Origin: Clostridia bacterium
Lineage (GTDB): Bacteria; Bacillota; Clostridia; Christensenellales; Aristaeellaceae
NCBI GenBank assembly: GCA_016295665.1
Contig: JAEDKS010000126.1
Span: 1-7,129 of the forward strand
Direction of reading: 5' to 3'
Length of the DNA: 7,129 nt
Below, piece by piece: positions 5,186 to 7,129 of this stretch. Under the pieces are notes generated by a model. The model was not told where the DNA came from, made no database searches, and saw only the letters and a list, made by a program, of their open reading frames with translations. Position 1 is the first letter of the stretch, and each line of letters begins with the position of its first letter. Position numbers and translations under genes: made by a program.

Positions 5186-6238
5186 TCAGAACAGATCGTC
5201 GTCGTCGTCCTCGTCCTCGTCGTCCTCATCGTCCCGGGTGCGGAGGCCGCGCGGGTCGCTCAGCTGGTCGAACACGCCCAGCACCGTCAGCACCGGGGGC
5301 AGAAACAGCGCCAGCGCACCCACCGCCAGCGCCCGGGTGCCATTCGGCAAATCGGCCTGACCCATGCGCCACCACAGGCTCGACGCGCCCTGCACCCCGA
5401 AGGCGAAGGACGCCGCCGACACGCACAGGGCACCCAGCATGGCCACGCTCCCCTCGCCCAGATACAGCAACCAGCCGAGGAACAGCGCCCCCACCGCCAG
5501 CCCCCAGCCCCGGGGCAGGTGCCACGAGGGCCAGCGGGGCAAATCCCGCCACAGGCCAAGGCGCTCGTTCTCCACCTCCCGCAGCAGGGCGTAGCCCACG
5601 CCCGTCACGCCCGTCCACGTGACCAGCAGCCCCGGCAGGTACGCCCGGAGCAGCGCCTCCAGCTGGCGCGTCAGGTCACAGGTCAGGCGGTAGACCGTGT
5701 CCTCCGTCATGCAGACCGGGCCAAAGAGCAGGATGCCCGCCTCCTCCGCCGAAGGAATATCCGCCCGGAGCAGCCCCCGGACATACAGCGCACAGAGCTG
5801 CTGCGCCCCCCGCTCCGTGCGGCTCCACGGGGTCAGGAGCGTGGACAGGCCCTCCGGCAGGCGGATGAAGCAGAGCAGGGCACAGACGCTCCACGCAGCG
5901 CACAGCGCCGCCCAGAGCGCGCCCCGGTGCACCGTGCTCCGCGCCGGCGGCAGATTCGGCAGGATGAGCCCGCCCGCCACCGCGCAGATGATCGGGGGCA
6001 GCGTCACCGCCGGGGTGCCCAGCAGCCCCCGCGCCCACAGGAGCAGGCAGGAGACGCCAAACAGCGCCGCCGCCACCGTGGCGCAGGCCCGCTCACGAAA
6101 CGCCGCCAGGGCCGCGCAGGCCGTGAGGAGCAGGGCCGACAGCGCCACCATCGGCAGCGTCAGCCCTCCCGCGCCGCACAGCAGGGGCAGCAGCCCCATC
6201 AGCCCACAGCAGACCACCCGTACCAGCCAGCGCAGCAT
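5186..6238 (-). CDS. DUF2232 / YybS-like multi-pass membrane protein
   Basis: Integral membrane protein of 350 residues with about eight or nine hydrophobic segments (near 5-25, 27-47, 50-73, 77-95, 105-125, 198-220, 246-262, 264-284 and 302-323). Function unknown. The assignment to the DUF2232 (YybS) family rests on three things: many helices, the segment LPRWPSWHLPRG (233-244) that resembles the family's Pro-rich loop before the last helices, and position directly upstream of rplI and dnaB, as in Bacillus subtilis. The central loop (about 126-195) is the least hydrophobic part. The protein ends in 13 consecutive acidic residues (336-348) then LF, encoded by a GTC/CTC-type triplet run prone to slippage. 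The ATG at 6238 has GGAGG 11 bases upstream, a longish spacing. The gene for GdpP, usual between this gene and rplI, is missing. Confidence 0.7.
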   Translation of the reverse strand: MLRWLVRVVCCGLMGLLPLLCGAGGLTLPMVALSALLLTACAALAAFRERACATVAAALFGVSCLLLWARGLLGTPAVTLPPIICAVAGGLILPNLPPARSTVHRGALWAALCAAWSVCALLCFIRLPEGLSTLLTPWSRTERGAQQLCALYVRGLLRADIPSAEEAGILLFGPVCMTEDTVYRLTCDLTRQLEALLRAYLPGLLVTWTGVTGVGYALLREVENERLGLWRDLPRWPSWHLPRGWGLAVGALFLGWLLYLGEGSVAMLGALCVSAASFAFGVQGASSLWWRMGQADLPNGTRALAVGALALFLPPVLTVLGVFDQLSDPRGLRTRDDEDDEDEDDDDDLF

Positions 6239-6288
6239 CCCGTTTCCATCCTCCGCTTCCTCGGCGCCCCGCGTCGTGTTGCCTCCTT

Positions 6289-6317
6289 ATTATACAGCGT
6301 TTTGGCATCTTGCGCAA
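6289..6317 (-). promoter_or_regulatory. Promoter of the yybS-rplI-dnaB cluster
   Basis: On the minus strand TTGCGC (6317-6312) and a perfect TATAAT (6294-6289) are 17 bases apart, and the start codon follows about 50 bases later. The -35 box lies within a perfect palindrome, CTTGCGCAAG (6309-6318). This places a transcription start inside the cluster, separating the secreted-protein gene from the three downstream genes. Confidence 0.78.
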
Positions 6318-6335
6318 GGGCTTTCGGGGGCAGGG

Positions 6336-7013
6336 TCAGCGCAGGCTCAGCACCTGCGCCTCGGCGGATGAGATGGTCACGCCGGCGGCCCGCAGCGCTT
6401 CGGTCAGGTTCCAGTCCAGGGGCACGGTCACGGTCAGCGTGCTGCCCGGATGCAGACCCACCCGGTCAAGGCTCGTGGAGCACACGCCCAGCAGCGCGCC
6501 CTCCGCGTCCCGCAGCGCCACGTTGAGAAGCAGGCCGGACAGGATGGCGTCCGACGGGTTGGTGAAGGTCACGTCCACGGTGCCCGCGTCCACGTCCAGC
6601 ACGGAGGTGGCGGTCAGCACGTCCGCCGCCTGTGACCAGTCGTTGGTGCGCACAGAGACGGTGCAGGTCAGAGGGGCGGTCAGGGCGCCCAGCTGCTCGT
6701 CCCAGAGGTACGCGGTCAGGTAGGTGCCCTCCCCCGGGGCCAGCAGCAGGCCCGTGGGGGTGGCGCTCAGGTAGTCCTGCACCAGAAGCAGCTCCCCCGC
6801 GTCCGTGAACACCGCCAGCTTGCCCTGCCCCACGGCGATGGGCGCGTCCCCCGTGTTCTCCACCGCGGCGCAGAACAGGCCCGTGCCGCTGCCGGGAATC
6901 GTCAGGAGATTGCTTTCGGTGACCGTCAGCTGCCCGGCGGCTTCGGCGGGGGAACAGAACAGGAGGAGGGTGAGGGCGAGGATGAGGGACAGGGCGAGGG
7001 GGTGCTTGCGCAT
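6336..7013 (-). CDS. Secreted protein with two Ig-like (FxLYD-type) modules
   Basis: Predicted exported protein of 225 residues. Residues 1-25 form a Sec signal peptide (basic MRKH, hydrophobic 6-20, cleavage site A23-E24-A25). C20 is preceded by F, so it is not a lipobox. The mature part is almost all beta-strand and appears to contain two related sandwich modules. The first (about 27-122) has AAVENTGDAPIAVG at 49-62 and FTDAGELL at 69-76. The second (about 135-225) has VTFTNPSDAILSG at 148-160 and LRDAEGALLGV at 167-177. The pattern of a strand, N-[TP]-x-D, and a strand ending in D-x-x-G resembles FxLYD domains of Gram-positive surface proteins; ligand and partners are unknown. AAAGGAGG lies 7 bases before the ATG. 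No anchor motif is seen, so it is probably released or loosely wall-associated. No clear promoter is visible upstream. Confidence 0.65.
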   Translation of the reverse strand: MRKHPLALSLILALTLLLFCSPAEAAGQLTVTESNLLTIPGSGTGLFCAAVENTGDAPIAVGQGKLAVFTDAGELLLVQDYLSATPTGLLLAPGEGTYLTAYLWDEQLGALTAPLTCTVSVRTNDWSQAADVLTATSVLDVDAGTVDVTFTNPSDAILSGLLLNVALRDAEGALLGVCSTSLDRVGLHPGSTLTVTVPLDWNLTEALRAAGVTISSAEAQVLSLR

Positions 7014-7073
7014 GGTGGGGCCTCCTTTGCTGGTCGGTGGGGGGAAAGCGGCGGGGTGGGAGTGCGACTGCGT

Positions 7074-7129
7074 TACTCCCTCAGTCGCCTGACGGCGACA
7101 GCTCCCTCGGGGAGGGAGCCTTGGGGGTT
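7074..7129. repeat. Double-hairpin intergenic repeat, cut by the window edge
   Basis: Two perfect hairpins sit side by side. GTCGCC (7084-7089) pairs with GGCGAC (7094-7099) around TGAC, and GCTCCCTC (7101-7108) pairs with GAGGGAGC (7112-7119) around GGG. CTCCCTC also occurs just before the first hairpin (7076-7082), so an alternative outer pairing with 7112-7118 is possible. I recall sequences of this type (CTCCCTCAGTC then ACAGCTCCCTC) as dispersed intergenic repeats in gut Clostridia such as Faecalibacterium relatives. It carries no protein and could be a MITE- or REP-like element. Confidence 0.65.

Noticed and set aside
3194..6526. A 1110-codon plus-strand open frame antisense to the helicase, L9 and YybS-like genes
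   Set aside because: It lies opposite three well-supported genes. Long antisense frames are expected in GC-rich DNA with strong third-position bias. The translation is low-complexity (H, R, Q, A, L) and resembles no protein family.
7014..7073. Promoter for the secreted-protein gene
   Set aside because: No -10/-35 pair stands out in this GC-rich stretch; the promoter may lie beyond the window or the repeat.

Overview
The window is GC-rich (about two thirds G+C by eye) except for its first ~200 bases, which are AT-rich. The gene content points to an anaerobic Firmicute of class Clostridia, probably a gut species. It has a rubrerythrin with an N-terminal rubredoxin domain, a NusG-domain-II lipoprotein coupled to a Gx-type (Hpre_diP_synt_I) membrane protein, a DUF2232/YybS-like protein next to rplI and the replicative helicase gene, AGGAGG-type ribosome binding sites, and an intergenic double-hairpin repeat of a kind I associate with gut Clostridia. 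The taxonomic call is inference from content only.

Layout. 1-200: AT-rich segment, no recognisable gene, two overlapping frames that run off the left edge. 201-793: rubrerythrin on the minus strand, with its own terminator and promoter. 931-2203: a plus-strand operon of two genes with a 4-base ATGA overlap (NusG-II lipoprotein, then Gx-family membrane protein), with a sigma-70-type promoter in front and a weak hairpin terminator behind. 2249-3192: a monocistronic plus-strand LytTR-PAS regulator with a near-consensus promoter, direct repeats at 21-bp spacing just upstream, and a strong terminator. 3281-7013: minus-strand cluster reading secreted Ig-like protein, YybS-like membrane protein, ribosomal protein L9, replicative DNA helicase. 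It converges on the LytTR gene. 7074-7129: part of a double-hairpin repeat, cut by the window edge.

How the genes work together. The yybS-rplI-dnaB block is the conserved Firmicutes chromosome neighbourhood (yybS-gdpP-rplI-dnaC in Bacillus subtilis), but gdpP, the cyclic-di-AMP phosphodiesterase gene, is absent from between yybS and rplI. Rubrerythrin is a stand-alone peroxide/oxygen defence gene. The lipoprotein and Gx pair are probably co-translated and act together at the membrane. The most interesting element is the LytTR-PAS regulator: it lacks a phospho-receiver domain and has phased repeats at its own promoter whose spacing matches what LytTR-family proteins bind, suggesting autoregulation by a small-molecule-sensing one-component system. 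I see no CRISPR array, tRNA, rRNA or intact mobile element.
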